Shown piece after piece: positions 52,656-62,205 of a DNA stretch of 64,000 nucleotides; positions within the stretch are counted from its first letter, which is position 1; every line of letters starts with the position of its first letter. The position numbers and the translations under genes are program-made. This stretch comes from Pseudomonas sp. NKUCC02_KPG (GTDB lineage: Bacteria > Pseudomonadota > Gammaproteobacteria > Pseudomonadales > Pseudomonadaceae): the NCBI RefSeq assembly GCF_019345465.1, contig NZ_JAHKRC010000010.1:156761-220760 (forward strand), read 5' to 3'. The notes under the pieces were generated by a model, which had not been told where the DNA came from, did not search any database, and saw only the letters and a program-made list of their open reading frames with translations.

Positions 52656-53572
52656 CGCTGCAACCTCGGGTTCAGGACATCACGCAGCCGGTCGCCGACC
52701 AGATTGATGGCGACGATGGTGATCAACAGCGCCAACCCCGGAAACAGGCTGATCCAGTATTCGTTGCTGAGCATGTACTGGAAGCCGTTGGCGATCAGCA
52801 AGCCCAGGGAAGGCTCCGTTACAGGCACACCCAGGCCCAGAAACGATAACGTCGCTTCCAGGGTGATCGCCCGGGCGATCTGCAATGCGCCGATGACAAT
52901 CAGCGGCGGCAGGCAATTGGGCAGGATATGCCCGGTGACGATGCGCCACGGACCAATACCCTGGCCCCGCGCGGCGTCGACGTATTCGCGACGACTTTCG
53001 GTCAACGCCTGGCCGCGTGCGGTGCGGGCGTAATAGGCCCACTCCAGCAGGATTAACGTGAGCATCACATTGCCGACCCCCTTGCCCAGCCACGCAAGGA
53101 TCATCAGCGCCATGAGAATCACCGGGAACGACAGCAACAGGTCCACCAGGCGCATCAGCAACACGTCTACCCAGCCCCCAACATACGCCGACACCAGGCC
53201 CAGCAGCGTGCCGATAAACGCCGCGATCAACGCCGACCCGATACCGACCCATAAACTGATGCGCAGGCCATACATGATTGCCGAGACCAGGTCGCGACCT
53301 TGACCATCGGTGCCAAGCCAATAGGTGTAGCCACTGTCCATGTTGGTGCTTCCCGGTGCCAGGCGCGCATCCAGCACGTTGAGCTGCATCAGGTCGTAGG
53401 GATTTTGCACCACGATCCACGGGGCTAGAATCGCCACCAGGACGATCGCCACCAACACCACAAGCCCCGCGACTGCCGTTGGCGAATTCATGTACTCGAC
53501 GGCCACTCGACGCCAGGGCGACTGGGCCTGCAATGGCATGCGGTTAGGTAACGCTTTTTCAACGGCACTCAT
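52652..53572 (-). CDS. ABC transporter permease (DppC-like)
   Basis: A 306-residue inner-membrane permease with an N-terminal hydrophobic anchor and the EAA-type loop EYVDAARGQGIGPWRIVTGHILPN. It forms the heterodimeric channel with the DppB-like permease and overlaps both neighbours by 4 nt. Confidence 0.92.
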   Translation of the reverse strand: MSAVEKALPNRMPLQAQSPWRRVAVEYMNSPTAVAGLVVLVAIVLVAILAPWIVVQNPYDLMQLNVLDARLAPGSTNMDSGYTYWLGTDGQGRDLVSAIMYGLRISLWVGIGSALIAAFIGTLLGLVSAYVGGWVDVLLMRLVDLLLSFPVILMALMILAWLGKGVGNVMLTLILLEWAYYARTARGQALTESRREYVDAARGQGIGPWRIVTGHILPNCLPPLIVIGALQIARAITLEATLSFLGLGVPVTEPSLGLLIANGFQYMLSNEYWISLFPGLALLITIVAINLVGDRLRDVLNPRLQR

Positions 53573-54543
53573 CGGGAGGCCTCGATCCGCACGCGAGGGT
53601 CAAGCAGGTAATACAAACCGTCGACAATCAGGTTGAGCACGACAAAGATCACCACGACCACCATCAGATAGGCCACCACCACCGGACGATCCAGGGCGTT
53701 GATGCTGTCCAGAATCAGTTTCCCTGCGCCGGGCCAGGAGAAGATGCTTTCGGTGACCACGGCGAAGGCAATGGTCGATCCCAATTCCATGGCCAGCACC
53801 GTCACCAGGGGAATCATGGTGTTGCGCATGACGTGCATGAACATCACCCGCATTGGCGAAAGGCCCTTCGCCCGGGCAAACTTGACGAACTCTTGTGGCA
53901 GCACTTCCCGAACGCCGGCACGGGTCAGGCGCAACACCAGGGAGATCTTGAACAACGCCAGGTTCAGGGCGGGCAGTATCAGGTGCTGCAGGCCGTCCAG
54001 GGTCAACCACGACCACTGCACCCCCAGCCACTCGCGGGTGTCGCCACGGCCACTGGCGGGCAGCCATCCCAGCTTGATTGAGAACAGCATGATCATCATC
54101 AACGCCACCCAGAAAGCCGGGAGCGAAAACCCGATGATGCTGCAGGCCATCATCAACCGCGACAACGGATGATCCGGATAGGTACCGGCAAAAATCCCCA
54201 GGGGCACGCCAATCACAACAGCCAGGAACAGCGCACTGAAGGCCAGTTCGAGGGTGGCTGGCAGCCGTTGCAAAATCAGGCGCATGGCGTCTTCATGATA
54301 GACAAAACTCTGCCCGAGGTTGCCGTGGACTGCGCCCTTGAGAAAGATCAGGTATTGCTCCCACAGCGGCTTGTCCAGCCCCAGGTGTGCGATGGCTTGC
54401 ACCCGTTCGGCCTGATTGAGGTCTTCCCCCACCAGGATGTCCATGGGATTGCCAATGGCATTCAGGCCGATAAACACCACGAGGGTCATCAACAGAATCA
54501 CCAGCAGCGACTGAGTCACTCGTCTCAGCGCCCAGCCGATCAT
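53569..54543 (-). CDS. ABC transporter permease (DppB-like)
   Basis: A 324-residue permease starting MIGWALRRVTQSLLVILLMTL with the loop EFVKFARAKGLSPMRVMFMHVMRN and about six membrane segments. It overlaps the monooxygenase stop by 4 nt, so the enzyme and transporter are made together. Confidence 0.92.
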   Translation of the reverse strand: MIGWALRRVTQSLLVILLMTLVVFIGLNAIGNPMDILVGEDLNQAERVQAIAHLGLDKPLWEQYLIFLKGAVHGNLGQSFVYHEDAMRLILQRLPATLELAFSALFLAVVIGVPLGIFAGTYPDHPLSRLMMACSIIGFSLPAFWVALMMIMLFSIKLGWLPASGRGDTREWLGVQWSWLTLDGLQHLILPALNLALFKISLVLRLTRAGVREVLPQEFVKFARAKGLSPMRVMFMHVMRNTMIPLVTVLAMELGSTIAFAVVTESIFSWPGAGKLILDSINALDRPVVVAYLMVVVVIFVVLNLIVDGLYYLLDPRVRIEASR

Positions 54544-56000
54544 CGCCGCAACTCTTCAGCGGTGGGCTGGCTGGCCACCCACTCATCGCCAAACAGTTCG
54601 GGGTCGGCAAACCGCTGCATGGTGTCGAAATGCAGTGAGATGTCTGCGTTGAACAGTTGGCCGACCAAGGCCTGGGCCAAACGTTTTGAGCCTTCACTGA
54701 TGGCCGGGATATCCCCGGAAACTGCGCCGTAGTTGAGGGCTGCGGGATAGCTGAAGCAATGGATATGGTTCAGCCCCGGGCAACTGCCGGGTATTTTTTC
54801 CTGGAATTCGAAACGGCTGCCCAAATCCGGCAGCTCGGACAATTCGGCATCCCGCTCACTGGCCGGGGCCTCGAAGCGGTCCCGCCAGGTGCGAATGTGC
54901 GAAGAGAACGGCGCAAATTCCGGGCGCTGTTCAAAGTCGGTGCGAAAACCGGTGGCGAATACCACAAAATCGGCTTCGATCCGGGCATCAGGCGTGTTCA
55001 ACCACAGGCCGCCCCGAGGATTTTTCTCCACCGAGACGACGGGACTGTTCAGCAGGAACCGCGCCCTTCCCGAGCTGGAAACCCTGATCGTACTGGCGCG
55101 GGGCGGAGGTACTTGCTGAGTATTGAGGTAGTTGCGAATACGCCATTTCCAGGCATCCGGCAGACGCCAATAGCCATGAACCATGCCCGGATGACTGGCG
55201 CCCTTGCCTTTGTTGATACGCGGCAGTTCGGCACGCCGGATCAGCAGGTCAACCCCTGTGGCGCCCGCTTCCAGCGCGGTTGCTGCACTGTCCATCGCAG
55301 AGGCCCCGCCCCCGATGACTGCCACACGCTTGCCTTCGAACCAGTCGTCCTGCAAACCATCCGCTGAATGCGCCCACAGATGATCCGGTAGCTGGTGGGC
55401 GAGTTCAGGCACCCAAGGGCCGCCCAGGCCGTCACGTCCGGTGGCCAGCACGACATGCCGCGCCAACAGATGCAGGGTTTGTACGGGGGTTTCGATGGCC
55501 AGCTCAACCAGTGCATCTGCTCTTGGCGCAACCCGGGTGACCCGGTGTTCGTTGCGCACATCCAGCGCCAGCACTTTGCGATACCAGCGCAGGTAGTCGG
55601 CCCATTGCAGTCGCGGAATTTTGTCCAGCCCGGCCCAGCCCTCTGCGCCGAATTGCGCTTCGAACCAGGCACGGAAGGTCAGCGCGGGCAAGCCGAGCGC
55701 GGGTCCGGTCAGGTGCTTGGGAGAGCGCAAGGTCTGCATACGGGCGGTGGTTGCCCACGGCCCTTCAAAACCTGCCACGGACTGATCGAAAATCACTGCA
55801 TCAACACCGAGATGCCTCAACTCGGCAGCAAGGGCCAGGCCCGCCATACCGCCGCCGATGATCGCCACATCGAGCACCGGGGCACCTTCGTTGAGGCGTG
55901 GTTTGACCCACTGACTGGCGGGAAGATCGAGCCAGGCCAGATCCTGGCGCAAGCGTGCTTCGAGGGCCGCAAGGCCTGACAGTGAATTTTCTTCGGACAT
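54540..56000 (-). CDS. FAD/NAD(P)-dependent monooxygenase (FMO/BVMO-like)
   Basis: A 486-residue flavoprotein with two Rossmann motifs: FAD-binding IIGGGMAGLALAAEL near residue 48 and NADPH-binding VIGGGASAMDSAATALEAG near 230, plus the ATGFRTD motif near 352. These features suit flavin-containing or N-hydroxylating monooxygenases. It is the first gene of the operon with the ABC importer and two CMD-domain genes, so it probably oxidises the imported compound. The ligand is unknown. Confidence 0.85.
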   Translation of the reverse strand: MSEENSLSGLAALEARLRQDLAWLDLPASQWVKPRLNEGAPVLDVAIIGGGMAGLALAAELRHLGVDAVIFDQSVAGFEGPWATTARMQTLRSPKHLTGPALGLPALTFRAWFEAQFGAEGWAGLDKIPRLQWADYLRWYRKVLALDVRNEHRVTRVAPRADALVELAIETPVQTLHLLARHVVLATGRDGLGGPWVPELAHQLPDHLWAHSADGLQDDWFEGKRVAVIGGGASAMDSAATALEAGATGVDLLIRRAELPRINKGKGASHPGMVHGYWRLPDAWKWRIRNYLNTQQVPPPRASTIRVSSSGRARFLLNSPVVSVEKNPRGGLWLNTPDARIEADFVVFATGFRTDFEQRPEFAPFSSHIRTWRDRFEAPASERDAELSELPDLGSRFEFQEKIPGSCPGLNHIHCFSYPAALNYGAVSGDIPAISEGSKRLAQALVGQLFNADISLHFDTMQRFADPELFGDEWVASQPTAEELRR

Positions 56001-56405
56001 TGATCGCTACTCGATGACGATCGAGAGCACATCACTCGACCCTTGATCCAAACACTTGAAATCCTCAACAGCAGAACAATTTGAATTCTTGATGTCGTTG
56101 AATGCTTAAAGTGAATACTAAAAGGGACTGTTTATTCTCGCAACGCGCAAAAAAACATATTGATATTCTTATTTGGAATTAAAAAGGAACGGAATGTGGT
56201 TTCCCATCTGCGTAGACACCAGGCTCTTATCCTTCGTCGAGCCACGCGCACAGCCGATTAGCATGGTTTGTCTCTTGGAAGACTTTTATCGTCAGCGTCC
56301 TGGAGAACGATGGGCAACTGCGTCAGCTGCGTACGCTTGTCTTCAAGGAACTCGACTTTATCCAGCCCCTCTATGAAGCTACAGATTCGCCACTAACTCC
56401 GTGTT
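56001..56405. other. AT-rich intergenic region with a possible gene fragment
   Basis: Holds the presumed promoter of the minus-strand monooxygenase-ABC operon (AT-rich around 56,060-56,170). On the plus strand, one frame across about 56,280-56,420 reads TFIVSVLENDGQLRQLRTLV then FKELDFIQPLY and stops at the edge of the first inverted-repeat element; it looks like a C-terminal gene fragment but I recognise no family. Confidence 0.4.
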
Positions 56406-56552
56406 GTAGTCGCTGACGAGTGGAACGAGGCTGCGATCGAGCGCGAAGCGGTCGCAAGACCGGAACACGCGGTTTGCCTGATTAACCGTGCAAGCTGACT
56501 TTACGACTGCTTCGCAGCCGGACGCAGCCTCGCACGGCTCGTCAGCGACTAC
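56406..56552. repeat. 147-bp inverted-repeat element, copy 1 (REPIN/MITE-like)
   Basis: Ends are perfect inverted repeats: GTAGTCGCTGACGAG (56406-56420) against CTCGTCAGCGACTAC (56538-56552), and after a 5-nt unpaired step CGAGGCTGCG (56426-56435) against CGCAGCCTCG (56523-56532). An internal hairpin TGCGATCGAGCGCGAAGCGG then TCGCA is present. No transposase inside. Confidence 0.85.
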
Positions 56553-56573
56553 AGATTCACCACCCACCCGCGT

Positions 56574-56720
56574 GTAGTCGCTGACGAGTAGAACGAGGCT
56601 GCGATCGAGCGCGAAGCGGTCGCAAGACCGGAACACGCGGTTTGCCTGATTAACCGTGCAAGCTGACTTTGCGACTGCTTCGCAGCCGGACGCAGCCTCG
56701 CACGGCTCGTCAGCGACTAC
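56574..56720. repeat. 147-bp inverted-repeat element, copy 2 (tandem)
   Basis: The same element as copy 1, shifted by exactly 168 bp and nearly identical (differences seen near the left arm, tggaa/tagaa, and ttacgac/ttgcgac). A 21-bp spacer related to AGATTCACCACC separates the copies, and a related trailing sequence (ACAGATTCGCCAC) lies just left of copy 1, hinting at a lost third copy. Confidence 0.85.
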
Positions 56721-56847
56721 AGATTCACCACCAACTTCATTGAAACGCCAGGTGATCCAGAAGGGTGTTTCGAGCACTGTTTTCGAAACCCCCCAAAGCA
56801 TTCGCGGGCCGCTTGCGTTATGAACGCCCCCTGCGTGGCGCATCCCG

Positions 56848-57798
56848 TCACTCGGCATAGATACTTTGCAATAGCGCGTCATGGACACTGGCTTCGTGCA
56901 TGACCATGTGCGGCAGCAACACTTTTGCCGATGTGGCGATCTCATCGATCAGCACTCGCGTCACGTCGGACAACGGGCTGGCCAAGGCTGAAATCAAACC
57001 GAAAAAGAACGGGACGTTGCAGGCAATCGGGCGCACCACCACGCCTTCCAGTGGCACGCCCATGGCGGTAAAGGGATCGACCAGCGCAATGCCCAATCCG
57101 ACCCTGGCCATCTGCATGGCCACCAGTGAGGTATTGGTGTCGAGCATATGGGGCATCGGCCCGCCTGCATCATGGAATGCCTTGTCCACCCGCCGACGAA
57201 AACGATACGGATTGGCCATGGTGATCAGCGTCTGCTGTGCCAGCAATTCCATCGGCAGTTCTGCGTACGAAGCCAGTGCGCTGGTGGCTGGCAGCACGGC
57301 GACGCAGGGCGCCTCGCCGATCCAGTGAATGTCCAGGCCGCGATGTTCCAGCGGCAGGCTGACAGCGCCCAGGTCCATGGTTTTGGACAGCACCGCCTGC
57401 ACCACATTCTCCGGTGACATGCTCTGCAACTGGATCTGCTGCGGACGCAGGTTCTCAGGCAGGCGTGCCAGGGCCGCCGGCAACAAGCCTGCTGCCAGCG
57501 CTGAAATCGCGACCAGTTTGATTTGATGATTTTCATCCCGAACGATGTGTTCCGCGCGCAGCCGGATGTTGCGAACCCCTAGCAGGGCGCTTTCGACTTC
57601 GGCGTACATCATGAACGCTTTGTGGGTGGGCGTGACCTTTGGCCCGCTGCGCTCGAACAGCGCAAACCCCAGCTCCTGCTCCAGTTCTTGAATGGCCCTG
57701 GTAACCGAGGGTTGGGAGCGGCCGAGCATCTTTCCTGCGGCAGTGACACTGCCCGCCGACATCACAGCAGCAAACGCTTCGAGCTGACGCAGATCCAT
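56848..57798 (-). CDS. LysR-family transcriptional regulator
   Basis: A 316-residue regulator with a winged helix (LEAFAAVMSAGSVTAAGKML, then RSQPSVTRAI) and an effector domain. ATG at 57798 is preceded by AAGG at 7 nt; a GTG at 57804 is an alternative. It lies between the ABC-monooxygenase operon and the DUF4432 gene and may control either. Confidence 0.87.
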   Translation of the reverse strand: MDLRQLEAFAAVMSAGSVTAAGKMLGRSQPSVTRAIQELEQELGFALFERSGPKVTPTHKAFMMYAEVESALLGVRNIRLRAEHIVRDENHQIKLVAISALAAGLLPAALARLPENLRPQQIQLQSMSPENVVQAVLSKTMDLGAVSLPLEHRGLDIHWIGEAPCVAVLPATSALASYAELPMELLAQQTLITMANPYRFRRRVDKAFHDAGGPMPHMLDTNTSLVAMQMARVGLGIALVDPFTAMGVPLEGVVVRPIACNVPFFFGLISALASPLSDVTRVLIDEIATSAKVLLPHMVMHEASVHDALLQSIYAE

Positions 57799-57979
57799 AA
57801 ACACGCCTTAATCAACACAGAGACTGGCAGGAGCCGGAACACAAGACTCCCTGGCTAAAAGCGAGAAAGTCTACACACAGTTCACCCATTAATCGCGTCA
57901 GCCGTCCCGCTGCGCCTGCTCCCTCGATAGCGATTCCCTACTTCCCGCTTCCCGTCATGGGTGTTGCTGATCTGCTTCA

Positions 57980-58001
57980 GGGCGCCATTGCGCTGGCGCC
58001 C
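57980..58001 (-). terminator. Possible hairpin downstream of DUF4432 gene
   Basis: GGGCGCCA (57980-57987) and TGGCGCCC (57994-58001) make an 8-bp stem with a 6-nt loop, 12 nt past the stop on the minus strand. No U-run follows. Confidence 0.4.
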
Positions 58002-58012
58002 CCCGGTCCTGA

Positions 58013-59227
58013 TCACTCTTTACTCAAATCCACCAACGGCGTCTGCCGCACTTCGGTCCCACGTCCGTCCTGGATCGATTTGACCTGCTGCAACGCCTTG
58101 TCCACCGCCGGTTTGTCAGCCAGCAACGAGTAACTGATGCTGAACTGGCGCTGTTCTTTGGGGCCAATGGTCGGGACCAGGTTCAGCGGCCTCTGGTAAC
58201 GGCGGTTGTAGGAAAAACTGGTACCTGGCTCAAGCCCGGTGACATAGCCCTGGCCCTTCGTATCAGTGTTTTTCCACAGCGAGAACACCGGCAACTGCTG
58301 GACATTGAAGCCAACCGAGACGCCGAGGCTGGCGTCCTTGTTGTGCAGCACCGTCAAGGTGTTGCCCTTGGCATCACCGTAAGGCACCACGTTGTACACG
58401 GTTTCATCGTAGTCAGGGGTCGGTGCGCGATACGTCTGCCAGTCGCCCAGGTCAGCTTTGGCCTTGTCATTGAAAGGAGACACCTGTTTGACCGGTGCCG
58501 CAAAACGGGCGCCCTCCTCCAGAAACGGTGTGCTGAAGTTGCTGTGGTAGAGCGCCTGGTATTCTTTGGGGTAATCACCGTTGTTGGTCAACGTGTCATT
58601 GAGCACAAAACGCGTCGCCCCCGGTTCAGTGACCAGCTCCGTTTGCACGCTGAAGTCCACTTTTTTGAACGCCTGCTCCTTCAACTCACCGCGCACGTGA
58701 ATGGCATAGGGCGGGGTTTCGTCGATATGCACAGTCACCTTGCTGGCAGGGATGTTCGCCGCACGACCGTGCAAGGTCAGCAACTCGCCATTGTCCATGC
58801 CCGGATGGCCTACCCATTCGTAGCCACAGCGGGCGACCAGTTCGTTGAAACCTTCAAGCCAACCCAGGCCACCGCGACCGTTAAGCTCTATGAACGCTGG
58901 ATTGACCACGTCCTTGACCGGCGAATCCCACCCCATCCGCGCACTGCCGACCTGGGCACTGAGCACGTTCATCCCCCGCGTCGGCACCACCGTCAATTTC
59001 ATCGTGCCGTTATCGATATCGATCAGACTCACGCCTTCCTGACGACCTCCGTGCAGGGTGCGCAGGGTGATTGAAAAGGGTTTGTCGACCTTGAGGCCGA
59101 GCTGCTCGCTGGTAATACGCTGATTGCTGGCAGGCTTGTCGCTGTCGAGCAGCACAAAGTCCCAGGCAAATGCGTGAGTACCAAAGGACAGGGCTGCAAT
59201 GGCGCAGGTCACGGGAAGCAGTTTCAT
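58013..59227 (-). CDS. Exported DUF4432 aldose-1-epimerase-like protein
   Basis: A 404-residue protein with signal peptide MKLLPVTCAIAALSFGTHAFA and a galactose-mutarotase-like fold of DUF4432 type (DNGTMKLTVVPTRGMNVLSAQV, HPGMDNGELLTLHGRAANIPA). Cytoplasmic DUF4432 proteins are linked to sugar metabolism; the exported form is less common. AGGATC precedes the ATG. It is separate from, but parallel to, the amidase-MFS operon. Confidence 0.85.
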   Translation of the reverse strand: MKLLPVTCAIAALSFGTHAFAWDFVLLDSDKPASNQRITSEQLGLKVDKPFSITLRTLHGGRQEGVSLIDIDNGTMKLTVVPTRGMNVLSAQVGSARMGWDSPVKDVVNPAFIELNGRGGLGWLEGFNELVARCGYEWVGHPGMDNGELLTLHGRAANIPASKVTVHIDETPPYAIHVRGELKEQAFKKVDFSVQTELVTEPGATRFVLNDTLTNNGDYPKEYQALYHSNFSTPFLEEGARFAAPVKQVSPFNDKAKADLGDWQTYRAPTPDYDETVYNVVPYGDAKGNTLTVLHNKDASLGVSVGFNVQQLPVFSLWKNTDTKGQGYVTGLEPGTSFSYNRRYQRPLNLVPTIGPKEQRQFSISYSLLADKPAVDKALQQVKSIQDGRGTEVRQTPLVDLSKE

Positions 59228-59447
59228 GGGCGGATCCTTTCTTGGAATTATAATTCGCTGACTAGATGAATCGTTTCAGCTTGCAGCGAGTCTAGCTCCA
59301 TTTTCAGCGGCAGTGTAGCCAGGATGAGGTGATGAGCGATGCAAGCGCAGCTCGCAAGGCACGGATGGGCCAGTGAGATTTGACGGTCTGTCCGAGCGCC
59401 CGGGGCGCTCGTCAGACTCATTGCAACGTCAAGATGGGGCGCCTTGC

Positions 59448-60803
59448 TCAGCCCGGCACATACAACCTGGCCATCACTTGCAACAATCGATCATCGTCAC
59501 CCGCCGCGCCAATCACCTGCAGCCCCACCGGCATCCCCCTCACCTGCCCCGCTGGCAGGCTGATCGCAGGCAACCCTGTCAGGTTCCAGGCACTGGTGTG
59601 GCTGAGTACCGCGGCACGCACATCAATACCCTGCTCCCCGACCCGAACTTCACGGGCATCAACCTCAGTCGCGGTGATCGGCACGCTGGGCGAAACCAGA
59701 AAGTCATAACATTCAAACAGACGCGCCAATTCCGCCTTGTACTGCGCCTGACTGGCCTGGGCACGGATGTATTGCCAGCCCCTGACCTCCCGGGACAACT
59801 CCAGTCGCTCGCGTACTTCCTGATCGAACAGTTGCGGGGCCTCGTGCATGCGCTCGGCATGCACGTCAAAGGCTTCGGCACGTTGCAAGGTCAACAGGGT
59901 GTCTTTCATCCCGGCCGCCAGAGGTGCCACTTCGCCGGTGTCCTGCAACCCGTTGCCAAACAGCTGCTGTGCCACCTGATAGACCTGCCGGCCCACTTCG
60001 GCATCCACCGGGCCGAAGCTGCCCGACGTGATCCAGCCCACCCGCAGCGAATGCACGTCGGGCGCCTTGGCGACCGGGCGACCGGCGATGACTTCAAACA
60101 GCAGCCGCGCATCCTCGACACTGCTGGCAATCGGGCCCACATGGTCGAGGCTCGACGACAGCGGGAAAATCCCATCCAGCGGCACACTGGCAAAGGATGG
60201 CTTGAAGCCGACCGCTCCACACAACGCCGCCGGAATCCGGATCGACCCTCCGGTGTCGGTGCCCAACGCCAGCGGCACCATGCCGCTGGCCACCGCCGCC
60301 GCGCTGCCGGCGCTGGAGCCTCCCGTGATGCAACGGGCATCCCAGGGGTTACGTGCCGCACCTTGCAATGAACGGTCGCCGGTCGGGCCGTAGGCAAATT
60401 CGTGAGTCAGGGTCTTGCCGACAATCACGGCACCCGCCTCACGCAAACGCTGCACGCACAGTGCATCCCGCCCCGGTGTGCAGCCCTCGAAATGCGCCGA
60501 ACCATAAGTCGTCACGTAATCAAACGTATCGATATTGTCTTTGACCGCTATCGGTATGCCTTGCAGCGGCCCCAGGTCCCGGCCTTGGGCAAACAGCTCA
60601 TCGGCCTTGCGGGCCTGGGCCAGTGCGACGGGGGCGTCGACCTGAACGAAGGCATTGAGGACCGGATTCAGGCGCTCGATGCTGTCCAGGGCTGCCTGGG
60701 TCAGTTCGATACTCGTCAGGCTCCCCGCGCGAAGGCGCTCGGCCAGCGCGATGACCGATTGGCCAAGGAAATATCCAGCGTGGGTAGGCTTCGCCAGGTT
60801 CAT
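59448..60803 (-). CDS. Amidase (amidase signature family)
   Basis: A 451-residue amidase with Lys88 (AVKDN), Ser163 (GGSSAGS) and Ser187 (DTGGS), the full triad. It is about 50 residues shorter than, and distant from, the nitrile-cluster amidase. GGAG lies 8 nt before the ATG at 60803; the frame extends to 60824 from a TTG. Twelve nt separate it from the MFS gene, so both belong to the LacI-controlled operon. The amide hydrolysed is probably the compound imported by the MFS protein. Confidence 0.9.
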   Translation of the reverse strand: MNLAKPTHAGYFLGQSVIALAERLRAGSLTSIELTQAALDSIERLNPVLNAFVQVDAPVALAQARKADELFAQGRDLGPLQGIPIAVKDNIDTFDYVTTYGSAHFEGCTPGRDALCVQRLREAGAVIVGKTLTHEFAYGPTGDRSLQGAARNPWDARCITGGSSAGSAAAVASGMVPLALGTDTGGSIRIPAALCGAVGFKPSFASVPLDGIFPLSSSLDHVGPIASSVEDARLLFEVIAGRPVAKAPDVHSLRVGWITSGSFGPVDAEVGRQVYQVAQQLFGNGLQDTGEVAPLAAGMKDTLLTLQRAEAFDVHAERMHEAPQLFDQEVRERLELSREVRGWQYIRAQASQAQYKAELARLFECYDFLVSPSVPITATEVDAREVRVGEQGIDVRAAVLSHTSAWNLTGLPAISLPAGQVRGMPVGLQVIGAAGDDDRLLQVMARLYVPG

Positions 60804-60816
60804 ACGCTCAACTCCA

Positions 60817-62148
60817 TCAAACAACTGCAGGGATAGGGGAAGTGACCGACTGCCGACCGCCCGGACGCACCATCAGCATTGCGCTCATGCCCAGTGCCGT
60901 CGCCACCGCAGCCGCCACGAACATCGACGAGTAGCCGTATCGAACCGTCAGGTAACCGGTGAGCATCGGAGCGATGAACGAAGCGGTGTTGGCGATAAAG
61001 TGGGTCATGCCGCTGTAGGCACCGACCCGGTTGGAGGGTGCAGTGTCGATAACAACCGCCCAGTAGACCGAGTTGGGCAGCGCGTTGAGGGCGTTGGCCA
61101 GGGTCATCAGGGCAATCACGCCCCATACGGTCTGGGCCTGGGATACCAGAATGAAACACAGCGTGGTCAACAGCAGGCAGGTCGCGGCCAGCCAGCTGCG
61201 CGCCACTTTCAGATTGCCGGTGCGGCGCAGCAGCAAGTCGGAGATCTTGCCCCCCAGCAGCACGGTGAAGCAGGCGCCGGTCCACGGGATCATGCCCATG
61301 TACCACAGCGACGAGAGATTGTAGTGAAACTCGTCCTGCAGGTATTTGGGGGTCCAGGTCAGCAACAGAAAGGTCACGTACACAAACGAGAAATACCCGA
61401 TCGCGTTGAGCAACAGATCCTTGTTTTTGAAGAAGTGCCAAACCGGCGCGACACTGGTGGTCGGTGTCGAGGCATTGACGGCCTCGGCGCGCTCCTTGCG
61501 CAGGAAATCGAGTTCAGCCTTGGACACACGCGGGTTTTCATCAGGGGTGTTGGTGAACCGTGTCATGAAGAAAATCAGCAGCGCAAGGCTGACCACCCCC
61601 AGCACCACGAACATGCTGCGCCAGTCCCCGGTCAGGGTTTGCAGGCCGACCGCTACCGGAGCGGTCAACAGTGCGCCCAGAGGTGTACTGAGCAGGCCGA
61701 CCGAAACCACGAAGCCCCGCTCCTTGGGTGTGGCCCAGTTGGCCACGCTCTTGTTGATGACCGAGTAGGCCGGGCCTTCGGCAAAGCCGAACATCACGCG
61801 GATCGTGGCAAAGCCGGCCATGGCCGAACCGCCCAGAAACGCCAGCCCGAAGTCGCCGGCAAAGGCGGTGGCAATCTCGAAAATCGACCAGGTAGCCCCC
61901 GCAATCAACCAGATGCGTTTGGCCCCATAGCGGTCGGCCAGGATGCCGCCGACCAGCGCGCCGAGGATGTAACCGTAACCGAAGTAGCCCAGGACATTGC
62001 CCCAATCGGCCTTGTCGAAACCGTACTCGGGAAGAATGCTCGCCGACGCATAGGCAATGGCGCCGCGGTCAATGTAATTGAGCAGTGCCATGAGCATGAT
62101 CAGGAAGAAAATCTGGTAGCGAAAAGACGGGATAACGGGGCTTTTCAT
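60817..62148 (-). CDS. MFS transporter, anion:cation symporter (ACS) type
   Basis: A 443-residue, twelve-helix permease starting with a short cytoplasmic tail and LIMLMALLNYIDRGAIAYAS, with ADRYGAKRIW in the first loop, as in D-galactonate/glucarate/tartrate ACS symporters. It is the first gene of the operon repressed by the divergent LacI protein. The leader is about 155 nt and contains a large hairpin. No strong ribosome binding site is seen. Confidence 0.88.
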   Translation of the reverse strand: MKSPVIPSFRYQIFFLIMLMALLNYIDRGAIAYASASILPEYGFDKADWGNVLGYFGYGYILGALVGGILADRYGAKRIWLIAGATWSIFEIATAFAGDFGLAFLGGSAMAGFATIRVMFGFAEGPAYSVINKSVANWATPKERGFVVSVGLLSTPLGALLTAPVAVGLQTLTGDWRSMFVVLGVVSLALLIFFMTRFTNTPDENPRVSKAELDFLRKERAEAVNASTPTTSVAPVWHFFKNKDLLLNAIGYFSFVYVTFLLLTWTPKYLQDEFHYNLSSLWYMGMIPWTGACFTVLLGGKISDLLLRRTGNLKVARSWLAATCLLLTTLCFILVSQAQTVWGVIALMTLANALNALPNSVYWAVVIDTAPSNRVGAYSGMTHFIANTASFIAPMLTGYLTVRYGYSSMFVAAAVATALGMSAMLMVRPGGRQSVTSPIPAVV

Positions 62149-62205
62149 AGGGGATCTGACTCTTCAAGTGATGGCAGAAGTCAAAAAGTCGGCCCGTGTC
62201 CACTG

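Noticed and set aside
56406..56720. CRISPR-like arrangement of direct repeats
   Set aside because: Only two long units, each an inverted-repeat element with a 21-bp related spacer; no short repeat-unique spacer pattern and no cas genes.
56379..56945. Minus-strand frame with two protein repeats (GGESVVADEPCEAASGCEAV)
   Set aside because: The repeats arise from translation of the two 147-bp inverted-repeat elements, and the frame overlaps the 3-prime end of the LysR gene.
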